A stretch of DNA of 64,000 nucleotides, taken from Gerris lacustris (lineage: Eukaryota; Arthropoda; Insecta; Hemiptera; Gerridae). Under the pieces are notes generated by a model that saw only the letters and a program-made list of their open reading frames with translations, had not been told where the DNA came from and ran no database searches. Position 1 is the stretch's first letter, and every line of letters begins with the position of its first letter. This document shows positions 21,586 to 32,450 of the stretch, piece by piece. Position numbers and translations under genes: made by a program. The stretch lies in the NCBI GenBank assembly GCA_951217055.1, contig OX578285.1, forward strand, positions 50,842,024 through 50,906,023, written 5' to 3'.

Positions 21586-22204
21586 AGTTCATCATTCTTC
21601 TACAAAATGTCACCTAATTTTAAAATTAAAATTAGTCTGTCTACTGATCGTTTGTCATAGCTTACTCAGACATTAAGCATTTTAAGCGGCCTTAATTATA
21701 TATATATATAGACATTGAAACATGCCTACGTAAAACATTATTGGCTACACCTAGAATCTTTTGGAACATATTACTATTATGTGAGCAAAGAACTAAAGTG
21801 GAAAATAATTCTCCATATCATCGAAAATAATTAAATCCTGAATATATTATTGGGCATTGAGTCCAGTGTAGGCAACCTTAACACCTCCTCTTCTCAAGAC
21901 CATTGCCATGTTTCAAAAGGCAAAAGGCAGTTGGTCTCCGAAAGAGAGGAAATTCTGTTTTGGTCCACTAGGAGCTCTGATATTTTTTTTTTTTTTTTTA
22001 TAAAATTTAAAATATATTTACATTAGCGCTTCTATTGGCGAAATATAGTACTAAAAAGAAAAAACCGAGATACCTCCTGTTCTTGTGATTTCGCCTATCC
22101 TCCAGCCCAAACACATATGTTTGTTAAAACAAAACTTCTACATAGTTTATATAAAGTAATATAATCCAAAAAAAAGGTTATCCCAGTGATAAGCTATTAG
22201 AGTT

Positions 22205-22441
22205 GGTACTTCTTTAGATTGTTACTCCCCTATGTTGTTTTAGAATATAAATGACGTTGACTAAATAACTATAATGAAAAAGGTATGTTTAGTCCAATGT
22301 ACTTTGGGACAAAGGAATATAACACTTCTGTTTTTATAAGGGGAGTAGCAGTCTAAAGAAGAACATTCTGTACACTTTCTTTATATTGTTACTCCCCTCT
22401 GTTTTTTTTTTATATGGGGAGTAACAATCTAAAGAAGTGCC
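22205..22441 (+). mobile_element. MITE A, full copy at duplication junction
   Basis: Four copies of the 24-bp motif: ends plus inner hairpin. Flanks (ttagagtt / cgagttca) do not match, as expected for a recombinant element. Confidence 0.85.
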
Positions 22442-22549
22442 CGAGTTCATCATTCTTCTACAAAATGTCACCTAATTTTAAAATTAAAATTAGTCTGTTT
22501 ACTGATCGTTTGTCATAGCTTACTCAGACATTAAGCATTTTAAGCGGCC

Positions 22550-22654
<105 letters not shown>

Positions 22655-23149
22655 TTGAAACATGCCTACGTAAAACATTATTGGCTACACCTAGAATCTT
22701 TTGGAACATATTACTATTATGTGAGCAAAGAACTAAAGTGGAAAATAATTCTCCATATCATCGAAAATAATTAAATCCTGAATATATTATTGGGCATTGA
22801 GTCCAGTGTAGGCAACCTTAACACCTCCTCTTCTCAAGACCATTGCCATGTTGCAAAAGGCAAAAGGCAGTTGGTTTCCGAAAGAGAGAAAATTCTGTTT
22901 TGGTCCGCTAGGAGCTCTGATATCATTTTTTTTTTTTTTTTTTTATAAAATTTAAAATATATTTACATTAGCGCTTCTATTGGCGAAATATAGTACTAAA
23001 AAGAAAAAACCGAGATACCTCCTGTTCTTGTGATTTCGCCTATCCTCCAGCCCAAACACATATGTATGTTAAAACAAAACTTCTACATAGTTTATATAAA
23101 GTAATATAATCCAAAAAAAGGTTATCCCAGTGATAAGCTATTAGAGTTG

Positions 23150-23388
23150 GTACTTCTTTAGATTGTTACTCCCCTATGTTGTTTTAGAATATAAATGACG
23201 TTGACTAAATAACTATAATGAAAAAGGTATGTTTAGTCCAATGTACTTTGGGACAAAGGAATATAACACTTCTGTTTTTATAAGGGGAGTAGCAGTCTAA
23301 AGAAGAACATTCTGTACACTTTCTTTATATTGTTACTCCCCTCTGTTTTTTTTTTTATATGGGGAGTAACAATCTAAAGAAGTGCCCG
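23150..23388 (+). mobile_element. MITE A, full copy closing the duplication
   Basis: Same four-motif structure as at 22205 and nearly identical in sequence. Confidence 0.85.
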
Positions 23389-24634
23389 AGTTCATCATTC
23401 TTCTACAAAATATCACCTAATTTTCTTTGTTGTCCGTTTAACTATTTCATAAACATAACTACACATAATGACGTCACTTAAAACTAGGAAGTGTTTAGTT
23501 ATAGTTGCGTTCATCTTTTATGTTTTATTTTCACTCATAAGTGGTTCAAAATATGTTAATAAAATATTTGGCTTTTATTCTTTAAATCCATAGTGAATAA
23601 AACCCCAAGAGTGAAATTGATCAGTTTATCTTCAGATAAGCACAATAGTATTTATTAAAAAAATAAGATCACTATATAGTTGATCTTTATTAAGATATAA
23701 TTCAATTTTTATAAAAATTTCCGTTTCAATTTAGAAAACTAACTTATTCTATATCCATTTTTTAACAAAGGATACATTTTAATTCACGTTGTTAATTTTG
23801 CAATTTTCTTCATTTACAGAGTAATTTATAGCAAATTGTAAATGATAATGTTACACTAGTAAATTAATAACTCATTGTTCCTTGTTTTTATCTTATGCTG
23901 TAATAAAAGCAAAAAAAAGAATTATTACAGTTCAAAAAATGTTTTGAAATCACACGTTTGATAACTGTGAATAGGTGAGATGCAATTGTTCAAAGGAGTT
24001 TGAATTTTCCCCGTAATAAAGCTTTGACACGGTAGCTAGTGAAAGTGGAAAATGTTTGCCGTCATTATATACTGTTTTAATTAAATTCATCAACTAACTT
24101 TGTATTCCTGGTTCCGAGTGTTTGTTACGCTCTTTTACATGAGGTTAGTTCCGCGATCCCAGTCCATATAGAAAAAAAAATTATAATAATAATACGCATC
24201 TTTAAAGGCTATATTTTTGAGGGGCTGTGAAAATATAAGCTTAATAATCTATGTATTCTGTTCATGGTTCACAAAACAATGTATTTATAATATTATAATT
24301 AGGTGCTGGTTTGGAAGAAAAAAATAAATGCGAATATTACGCTCTTGTAATACTCGTAATATAATAGGTATTGTTACTAATGCAAAATAGTTGTTAAAAA
24401 AAAAAATTATTAGCTTATTCAAAAAAAAGAATCGACTGAAACAAGTCTGTATATTTCGCTAGTGAAATCCAAACAGTTTTATAACGGTCTTTAAACCGAT
24501 CTACGTAATTGTATTATTTTTTTATTTATTTTTTTTTTTTTTGTATTTAATATATTAACTAATATTTTCATGGTAGTTTAAATTTGCATCTATATAGGAA
24601 TTTAACCGTACTACAAAGCTATACTATTAAAGCT
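23389..24634. other. AT-rich DNA without recognised genes
   Basis: The first 30 bases continue the duplicated X segment. After that there are only poly-A/T runs and no shared repeats. Confidence 0.4.
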
Positions 24635-25091
24635 TTTATCTACGATTGATAAGAAATATAAACATTATATCTCTGTTTAGATGCGTAGAAAGTGATTCTT
24701 TACGTACTTGTATTCATTGCGCATGCGCGTCTCATAGTTCTGAAGAATTCCTCTTCTTTACCACCCTAGTGCGGTAAAGAAGAAGAATTCTTCAGCTTTA
24801 CGCACGATTAGAGAGTTTGTTTACATTTAACAAGACTAATTTGCTGTTTGTTTAATAAAAGTAACTTTTATATCGAGGTTTTTGTGAAAATCAATGAGTG
24901 ATTTAAATGATTATGACGAATATGAGGAGAATAATACGCCTCCCAAAATAATTCGGTTTACTAACGGTACGCAACTCGTGCGAAAACGGAAAAACATTGC
25001 TCGTGTGGTTTTACCACCCTCGCTGTCGCTCGGGTGCAAACTCCACACTCGCATGCAAAATGCTACTTTCCGCACTCGACGCGTAATGTAC
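24635..25091 (+). mobile_element. Element B, copy 5 (internal deletion)
   Basis: Both outer ends are present; palindrome at 24718-24729; ORF start at 24894 (MSDLNDYDEYEENNTPPKII). A deletion of about 115 bp fuses the ORF into the foldback part, losing the SLSKE block and the inner inverted end. Confidence 0.7.
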
Positions 25092-25189
25092 TATTGTGTA
25101 TAAGAAGACACTGTACCTATCTATTTAAAAAAAATAAGTACAACATACATTGCTGTTGACTAACTCATTATTATTTTCTTTTTATTAAT

Positions 25190-25394
25190 TACTAGCTGAC
25201 CCGGCGTACTTCGTACCGCCTGATAAACATTAATAGCATAAGAAATATAAAGCTGTTAGAAAACTTACCCGGGCATCCGTCCAACCATTACAGTAGTCTT
25301 AAAGAGCTTTTCAATAATATGCATCACGAAGGGTTTGCATTACTTTGACATTTGTACCCCGCGTACCCCTGTGTACCAAAATTTAAAACAAAAA
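25190..25394 (+). repeat. Repeat C, short copy
   Basis: Head 'actagctgacccggcgtac' and then one copy of the 'cttaaagagcttttcaa' block; matches 2738-3300. Confidence 0.55.
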
Positions 25395-25575
25395 TGATAT
25401 GAGAGCTCCTAGCGGACCAAATGGTAATAAAAATAGATTAATGCTTTAAAATTTGACACCTTAAGATCTATCTACTATATGAAATGGAGAAATGTATAAT
25501 GGTTTTCTCGACTTGATGAAGGAACATTCAAGTGTCCATATGTGGATTCAATGCCCAAAACCATATCCATGATTT

Positions 25576-26183
25576 GATTTACCTCCAGCGGGGAGAAAAA
25601 GTGAACTTTCCTCCCTAGTTTACAGGGAGGGAAGTTACTCATTGCACCCGGTCGGGTTAAACAGGGAGTAATGAAAAATAAGGGAATCATGAACTCTCAT
25701 GATTCCCTCCAGTGTTGCCCTACATTAAGCACAAGTAAATTTGGTTGGTGCCAATACACATTTCATTTACTAACTTTTGTTTAATGTCGAAATCTATAAT
25801 GTCATCTTCACACATGTCATGTAACCTCCACAACGGTTGCCATAGTGATTCATCAGTAAAAGAAACAAACAAGTTAAAAGTTGTAACATAATTTCTAAAT
25901 GTAGATTAACTATGTAATACATATTTAAATACATCAGTTGTCAACACCATTCAATACACGACTCAGCTTCTAGCTGATTTTCCCATTTAATTTTAGCATT
26001 GCAATTCCAATAATTATATCTATAATTTAATTTTAACGTGATTAAACTTATTTAGAGAATTTATAATATTATATCTAACTATATTTTTTATTAAATACAT
26101 ATAAACCTTCGTATTTTTTGTTGAATAACGTAATTTAAAATTAAAATCTTTCCATATTTTTTTCTCCCTTCTGGAGGTAAAAT
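25576..26183. mobile_element. Foldback-rich element with about 25-bp inverted ends
   Basis: 'gatttacctccagcgggga' (25576) is inverted at 26164-26183 ('tcccttctggaggtaaaatc'), each followed inward by an A/T-rich run. Inside lie hairpins 'aactttcctccct...agggagggaagtt' (about 25602-25637) and 'agggaatcatga...tcatgattccct' (about 25680-25708). No ORF. Confidence 0.55.
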
Positions 26184-26204
26184 CTTGTACGTACCTTGGG
26201 AGTA

Positions 26205-26345
26205 AAAATCACTTGCACCCTCGCGATAATTAACTCCCTCGGCTCCGCCTCGGGAGTGAACGTTATGGTTGCCTCGGCTTCGCCTCAGGAACCAACTTCA
26301 TCGCTCAGGGTGCAATCACTTACTTTCCTCCCTTGGTGCGTAAAT
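26205..26345 (+). repeat. Serial hairpins (cctcggcttcgcctcgg type)
   Basis: 'actccctcggctcc' pairs with 'gcctcgggagt' and 'ggttgcctcggc' with 'gcctcaggaacc'. Both are enclosed by 'ttgcaccct' / 'agggtgcaa'. The core is the same as in the array at 14321-14535. Confidence 0.65.
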
Positions 26346-26635
26346 AACTATTTCCATAAAAAGAAGAAAATAAATATACTTTTATTTGTTAAATAATTAA
26401 TTTTCAACTTGCTTATTTACATTTAATTAATATAATTATACTCGTTTGACCTCTTTCTAAATTATACTTGAGATAAAATAAAAGGAAAAATACCTTAAAT
26501 CTAATTCGTGTATCTTCATACTCGGACTGTTTCCAGCTCTCTTTTCCAAGTGAATGTTTTTACCTTGGGGTTAAACAAATCTGAAGGGTAAGAATAGAGG
26601 TGGTTCGTTCCGAGACTACTTTCTTTTACCTTTAA
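26346..26635. other. AT-rich DNA, nothing recognised
   Basis: No repeat or gene seen. Confidence 0.35.
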
Positions 26636-26731
26636 ATGGCGGAATATCAAATAACACGTGGTTTAGTCAAACGAAAGGCTAAACTGGGGCTATTGTCTGT
26701 CTTCCACTCACTCTCATTGACGGCATCATAG
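26636..26731 (+). CDS. Short ORF (31 aa), possibly the start of a retroelement gag
   Basis: ATG in AAATGGC context opens MAEYQITRGLVKRKAKLGLL and stops at TAG. The basic 'R..VK.K' pattern recalls the first residues of BEL/Pao gag-type proteins. This is a vague resemblance only, and no further coding sequence follows. Confidence 0.15.
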   Translation: MAEYQITRGLVKRKAKLGLLSVFHSLSLTAS

Positions 26732-27009
26732 AAGGAAGAAAGCAATAAGAGAATTGGTTTCCGGTATTTCTTTCTCCGCCCACATAACTTTTTTCTAAAT
26801 TTCTGAAAAGACCTACCATATACTTTGTTACTTTTACCGTCATGATGCATAAGCATTGCATTTTTCAATGTTTGTAATGAATTAACAAACTTTTTTTGGG
26901 ATTTTTTAATGAATTTGTTTGATTGCTAAAAAAACTTCCAAGTGTTGGGATGATTTTTTTGTATTGCATCATAAGTTTTACTCTGGATTTCTGGATTCAA
27001 TCATCGGTT

Positions 27010-27081
27010 GACTAGTGCAATGACTAGTGCAATGACTAGTGCAATGACTAGTGCAATGACTAATGCAATGACTAGTGCAAT
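27010..27081 (+). repeat. 12-bp tandem repeat, 6 copies
   Basis: 'gactagtgcaat' repeated exactly six times, with one substitution in unit 5. Confidence 0.97.
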
Positions 27082-27241
27082 TGAAGAAAACATAAACAGT
27101 TGCATCTATGGATTAGCAATGAATAATATATAGATTTTTTTTTTAAGTGAAACTTGTTTAGGCGCGGTAGAGTAAATTGGCTTGGATGAAACAAAATCGT
27201 GTAACCAAGTTTGTGTTTCGATACTCATCTAAGTAATAGAT

Positions 27242-27500
27242 TTTATCTACAATATAAACATTATATCTCTGTTTAGATTTAGCGTGGAAATTGATTCTTT
27301 TCGTAGCTGTATTCATTGCGCATGCGCGTTTCATAACCGTGCGATAAGGCGAGGAATTATTCACCTTAACGCACGATTAGCGAGTATCTTTACATTTAAC
27401 AAAACTAATTTGCTGTTTGTTTAATTAAAGCAACTATTTATATCGAGTTTTTAGTGAAAAACAATAAGTGGTTTAAGTGATTATGACGAAAATGAAAAAT
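27242..27500 (+). mobile_element. Element B, copy 6 (fragment)
   Basis: Left end with a small deletion, palindrome at 27317-27328, the usual upstream sequence, but the ORF start is ATA instead of ATG (27465) and the element ends soon after. Confidence 0.65.
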
Positions 27501-27728
27501 ACGGATATTTTAACGGAATTATCCGTTTTGGGTGTTTTTCAAGACGATTTAAGTGGTTTTTAGCTGGATTGTCTGTCTGTTTGTGTCACGAATAATTCCC
27601 ACAATTTTTAAGCTGGAGAGTTGAAACTTAGTGTAAAAATCACCTCTTACATTTAGCGGTGCTGCCGGCAATCATAAATTAGTGACTTCTTGGTAAACAT
27701 TTTTAAAAAATTGGAAATTTTATCGAAT

Positions 27729-27930
27729 GCGCTGAAATTTTGCACCAATTATTCCTCTTTACATAAGACAAACATTTCCATTGAATTTTATATCTGCCAC
27801 AATTTTGAAACTCTTTCGCCGATTGAGCTGGCATTTTGCACCAATTATTCCTTTTAATAAAACAAACATTTCCATTGAATGTCCTTCATATCACAACGTA
27901 ATATTTGCCGCCATTTTGGAATTATTTCGA
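27729..27930 (+). repeat. Imperfect two-copy tandem repeat, about 101 bp
   Basis: 'ttttgcaccaattattcc' at 27733 and 27834, each followed by 'acaaacatttccattgaat' and a 'gccacaattttg'/'gccgccattttgg' segment. Confidence 0.7.
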
Positions 27931-28442
27931 CAAAGGAAAGTTCTTAGAAGTCCCATCTTGCGATTTTTAAACTGTAATAGCTCAATTGGCCAACAATCCT
28001 GCGTCTGACATGTTTATGTTTAATATGAACATTGTTTAATATGAGCAAATCAATATTTTCACTGTTAGGAGCTTCTGTTTACCTCTAATTTGGTTGGACC
28101 TTTTCATCTCTTTATATTCTTAATAAACGTTTCTTTTTCATGGAATTTTTGATGCTATTAAGGCTTGTTTTGACGCTTCTTTAGATTATCTTTACTGAAC
28201 CGATGAAACAGATAAGAAGCGTATTGTTTTCATGCGTGAGTTTTAAGTCCCCTTTAGAAAGATACGATCACGGGCTACCATCGTCACACCATCTCCATGC
28301 AATCCCTTTTTATAATATATTTCTAACAGAAAAATAAACCGGAAAATTTGTAACATCTTATTTGAATTTTTTATGCATTTAACATTAATTTAAAGGAAAT
28401 CTATTGTAAGAATAGAAAATGTTTAAAATTAATAATTGATAC

Positions 28443-28630
28443 GTTAACGACGGCGACGACTAACATCGAAATGATTTGTTATTGCTAAGCAAAGGCAACC
28501 ACATTTATTCCAATAAAATAAATGTTTGTTTTGATTTGTTGGTCTTCAAATAGATATTATAACTTATCTAAGTATAGATATCTAAATTAATTTCTTAATT
28601 TTACTTTTTTTAACTAAATATAATATGTAG
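28443..28630 (-). repeat. SINE K fragment
   Basis: Reverse complement of the K tail: 'ggcaaccacattta', 'ttgttttgatttgttggtc' and 'ttcaaatagatat' match 32135-32205 and 52490-52560. Confidence 0.6.
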
Positions 28631-28903
28631 AAATGGCTCGTAAATTATTATAGTGTAAAAACATTCACGTAATGTTCAGGTGAAGATCGCCTGAAAATAA
28701 TTATTTGGTCATATATTTAGACCTAAATATTTATTTTTCAGTAGAAAATTAAATGAAAGAAATAGTTTAAAACGAATTTATCTTTTTATATTTTTTAAAA
28801 AAAGAAATATATACTCTTTATCTGTTAGTGGCGAATGAATTTATGCGTGTGACTTTAGGTTTTTTTTTTATCGAATATACATCTGATTTTTCAGGTACTG
28901 TAC

Positions 28904-29260
28904 CTATACATATAGTAAACTTGGTGGAACCGATTATTGTTGCTCATAGTAATGTTTTTAGACCAGTTGACTGGAGCCGGAACGCTGTTCCAGTACTACT
29001 TCAGTGGATGAAAAATGAGTGGATCTTTCAAAGACTTAAGGCCCCCACACGGCCCATACACGGTCAAAATGTTTGCGCAAACATGATGTTTACGCAAACA
29101 TTTTGACCATGTATGGGGCTGTTTGATGTTTGCGCAAACATGATGTTTGACGTGTATGGCCTAAATTTGTCCGACATCATGTTTGCGCAAACATTTTAAC
29201 CGTGTATGGGGGCCTTAAGGAACTTCTAGCACAATTTTTATGTTTCACTTGATAGTTCAA
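28904..29260 (+). pseudogene. Candidate terminal coding exon interrupted by a TTAA MITE
   Basis: A good acceptor (ctgatttttcag, ending at about 28903) is followed by an open frame rich in Trp and hydrophobics: VNLVEPIIVAHSNVFRPVDW, then SRNAVPVLLQWMKNEWIFQ and RLK. At 29040 MITE M begins. With M retained the frame ends inside it at 29106. Beyond M the same frame resumes (ELLAQFLCFT, stop), because loss of M plus one TTAA leaves the phase intact. AATAAA follows near 29304. No family is recognised and no upstream exon was found. It could be a real gene's last exon with a MITE-supplied C-terminus, a pseudogene, or chance. Confidence 0.35.
29040..29214. mobile_element. MITE M (TTAA target), copy 1
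   Basis: Flanked by TTAA on both sides (29036-29039, 29215-29218). Ends GGCCCCCACAC / GTGTATGGGGGCC. The interior carries three copies of the palindrome 'tgtttgcgcaaaca' and one variant. TTAA targets are typical of piggyBac or Kolobok families. No ORF. Confidence 0.8.
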
Positions 29261-29676
29261 TGTAATTCCGTTGTTTGAATATATATTGTTTAAGAAGCAA
29301 ACAAAATAAATTGAAATATAGATTTATGAATTTCTCATTTTGGGATTTGTAGTGGTACTACTGTACTAAAACTAGTGTGTCATACTCGTACAATTGTTGA
29401 GGGATTACATTTTGCTGAATTCATGTGCACTATTGTATAGTTCGTTTAGGGGTTAAGAGCTAAACTAACTTGATATTATTACCATTAACAATGTTGTGAG
29501 CCCATCTAAATTCAACAAAACAAAGATAAAATTAAGGAATTGGTACGATAACTAAAACTTTGTTTCTTAATTCTGAATGTGAATAGCTAATAAAATTGTA
29601 CCAAAATAAGTAGCTTAAATTAATTTACGCAAATTGTACTTTTGTCTTTGTCATGAAAAATGTTGCCTGCAGTTTT
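29219..29676. other. AT-rich DNA
   Basis: Contains the resumed frame end and an AATAAA near 29304; otherwise nothing recognised. Confidence 0.35.
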
Positions 29677-30393
29677 AAATAAACAGGTCAAGTGTGTGCT
29701 AGTCAGCACACAGCGAGGGTCCGTAGGCCACACTATATTATAGTGTTTAACTGTAAAGTGTATAGTGTTTTTTTTTTTAAAGCTAAAAAGCTTACTTTGA
29801 ACAATTCTAAGGGTCTGATATTCTCAAAACACACTCTGATAAAGTATTTTTTTGCCACTGAACCGGACTAAAACCATATAAATACATCGAAAAGACCATA
29901 ATTATATGTCAATAAAAAATAAAATAATATTTTTTTCGAAATTTCCAAAAAGTGGTATCTTTACTTTTGGTCGAAGAATGTTCAGGATTTTTTTCAGAGT
30001 TTATGCACTTCACATAAGCGAGATAGAAGGGGGGGGGGGGCACGTTTCAAACCCACTTCAAACTTGCCTACGCTCGCCCTATTAAAGTTATATCCAAAGA
30101 ATTATATATTTTTGTAATCAGCTCGACGTACCCTTTCATATGAGACCCCTCACGGTGTCGAAAAAAAATAAAAAAATTTTAACCCTTAAGTTTTTTTACC
30201 CTTATTTTTTTGACAAATCTTTTTTTTAAGTCGCTATATTTTTAAAATATGTGTGTGGGTACAAGACACATACATGCCAAATTTCAAAGTGATCGGACGC
30301 AAGGTGTAGCCGTGAGAGCACGCGAGAGGACGGACGGACAGACACACGCAGGAAAATATAAGGGTCCTTGGTTTTGCCTACGGACCCTAAAAA
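29677..30393 (+). mobile_element. Element D, copy 1
   Basis: Starts 'aaataaacaggtcaagtg', has an early palindrome 'gtgtgctagtcagcacac', then AGGGTCCGTAGGC, inverted at the other end as GCCTACGGACCCT. Near the right end: 'gccaaatttcaaagtgatc' and 'ggacggacggacagacac'. Nearly the same as 41181-41923. The 'GGTCAAGTG... GGGT.CCGT' head and 'ACGGA.CCCTAAA' tail resemble a repeat common in Lepidoptera and other insects (recalled). No ORF. A G-run lies at 30030. Confidence 0.7.
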
Positions 30394-31141
30394 TGCAACT
30401 ATCAGAAAGTTATTCTAAAGTATGGAGTTATTAAACGGGACCCCCCCCCCCCCCCCCTAAAGTTGACTGAGTTTTGTTACTTCATCACTTATCATATCTT
30501 GGGGCCCTATGGTATACATTTTACCTCTAGAATGCATAAAAACATGTTTTTAGGTGAAATTACTATGCATTAAAAAAAGTAACAGAAAGCGATAAAAGAC
30601 CACACATTTTCATCAAATTTGGGTATAATTACTGTCGTGTTTTATCGCCTCTAATTATTATCCTTTACTGCAGCATTGTCGCTATGTACAAGTATGGACA
30701 TGTTATGCGATCTGAGTACAAGGTTTATACCCAGCAAGTTTTCAGTTTACATTTACCGAATCTGAAAATACGTGGTCTGGTCTGGTCTATATCCCATTAT
30801 CAGTATATTATGTTGAAACAACCTAACTATTAATCATAATCATTTGTGTAGAGATCTATACATCACTTATACACTCATAGAGTTTCCATATTCTTCTGCT
30901 GACCATGGCGTTTATGCAAAACCTGTCTGGCGATCTTCAGCTCCAGCAAGTGTCCCCATTAACCATAATATTCAATGTATTATCGTCTTATTTGACCGAA
31001 ATATCTATTTTTCATTTTGTTTTACTTCTTAACAATAATATTTTTCTTATGTGTACAATAAAGAACGTTAGAAGCCAATGGAAGGACAAAAGCAAAAGAA
31101 AAGAATATGTATTTAATAGGAAGGAAGGGCAGATGGCTTTA
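30394..31141. other. Unassigned DNA with a C-run
   Basis: C18 homopolymer at about 30440-30457. No repeat or gene recognised. Confidence 0.35.
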
Positions 31142-31345
31142 TACAACAGGTGCTAACTAGTGTAGTACAGATGACCCGCCACCCTCTCCGCTTCGGATTC
31201 ACTTGTTCCCACTTAGCTTTTGGTACATAACAAAGCGGCCCAACTGCAAGTCTAATAACACACAACACTTCAGAATGTAAAAATACTGATCTAACATTTA
31301 GGCTAGGAGTTGGACATTATCCGTATCGAGTATGTGCAAGTGAGA
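31142..31345 (+). repeat. Tandem duplication copy 1 (empty site for MITE U)
   Basis: 'caacaggtgctaactag' ... 'ctctccgcttcggattcac' ... 'gtaaaaatactgatctaac' is repeated at 31346-31720. Here the 'ctaactagtg' target is uninterrupted. Confidence 0.8.
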
Positions 31346-31720
31346 CAACAGGTGCTAACTACAGTCTATATAAGATTAAAGTTGGCACAATCGAAGGCGG
31401 AAACAACAAACGTGGAAGTAGTTTTGAGGTTATAAAAAGGGAAAATCAGTGTTGCCATGTTATAATTTTTTAGGGGTAGAGTAGGGCATTTTTTTCTAAA
31501 GTTGCATTCAAGATGGCGGACCAATAGAATCGTTTCCCTCTTATAGACTGTAGTGTAGTAGTACACCCACCCTCTCCGCTTCGGATTCACTTGTTCCGAG
31601 TTAGCTTTTGGTACATAACAAAGCGGCCTAACTGCAAGTCTAATAACACACAACACTTCAGAATGTAAAAATACTGATCTAACTAACATTATCTGAACTT
31701 TATCTAGTATGGTCGTGAGA
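31346..31720 (+). repeat. Tandem duplication copy 2, split by MITE U
   Basis: Same order as copy 1, with 189 bp inserted at the TA of 'gctaacTAgtgtag'. Confidence 0.8.
31362..31550. mobile_element. Mariner-like MITE U
   Basis: Ends CAGTCTATATAAG / CTTATAGACTG, flanked by TA on both sides; the empty site is present 200 bp upstream. No ORF. Carries a 'tcaagatggcggaccaa' segment. Confidence 0.85.
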
Positions 31721-31850
31721 TTCAGGAAGAATCCTGTGTGTGAAAGATAAGACGGAATTTTACAGCTGACATACTATAATAAATTTCTATTTTTCTTCTT
31801 ATGTGGTCTATATATAGGGCATTGATTAAATTAAACGGCTACTACAATTT

Positions 31851-31886
31851 GCAATATTTAACTTCCTCTTGAAGCATTTTCAGGCC
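31851..31886 (-). ncRNA. Degenerate hammerhead motif (class 1)
   Basis: Minus strand: GGC, CTGAAAA (core G8 changed to A), stem II GCTTC/GAAGT, TAAA (G12 changed), TATT, GC. The fold is kept but the core is damaged, so it should be inactive. It caps the left arm of the palindrome 31919-32449. Confidence 0.5.
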
Positions 31887-31918
31887 TAAAAGAAGATTAT
31901 TTTTATTTTAGTCCAATA

Positions 31919-32449
31919 CTAGAATTTTTCTAACATAATAAAAATTAATATTCTTAAATTTGACATTAACTTAAAATCTGTTTGAAAATATTAACAGCAC
32001 TAACCTTTAAAATTGATATCCTTATTAACATACTGACAATATAATTTTCTACACTTTTCCAACTACCTGTGTTAGTTATAATCATTGATATAATCGAGTA
32101 GTGTCCCGACGACGCACCCCGAAATCATTTGTTAAGCTAAGGCAACCACATGTTTTCTAATAAAAATATTTGTTTTGATTTGTTGGTCTTTAAATAGATA
32201 TAATAACTTATCTAAATTAATTTACTTAGTTTTTTACTTCTTTTCTAAATATAAAATATATGCCGTTGCTACGGGCCTAAGGGCTCGTTGTATATATAAT
32301 TTCATATAATTATATTATACATGTTATTATAATGTTAACAAGGATAGCAATTTTAAAAGTTAATGCTGTTAATATTTGCAAATAGATTTTAAGTTAGTGA
32401 GTCAAATGTAAGAATATGAATTGCTATTATGTTAGAAATATTGTAGAAT
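31919..32449. repeat. Large inverted repeat J
   Basis: Left arm 31919-32023 and right arm 32340-32449 are inverse copies (about 85 percent by eye). The spacer holds a SINE K copy (about 32080-32290). The hammerhead remnant lies outside the left arm; the right arm has lost its partner. Confidence 0.75.
32085..32290 (-). repeat. SINE K copy inside inverted repeat J
   Basis: 'atcgagtagtgtcccgacg' and 'acgcaccccgaaatcattt' give the K 3' end; the tail and 'ccgttgctacgggc' segment follow. Confidence 0.65.
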
Positions 32450-32450
32450 T

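Noticed and set aside
21990..22050. 'ggcgaaatatagtac' in the duplicated X unit as a hammerhead remnant
   Set aside because: Only the GAAATATAG half is present; CTGANGA and stem II are missing.
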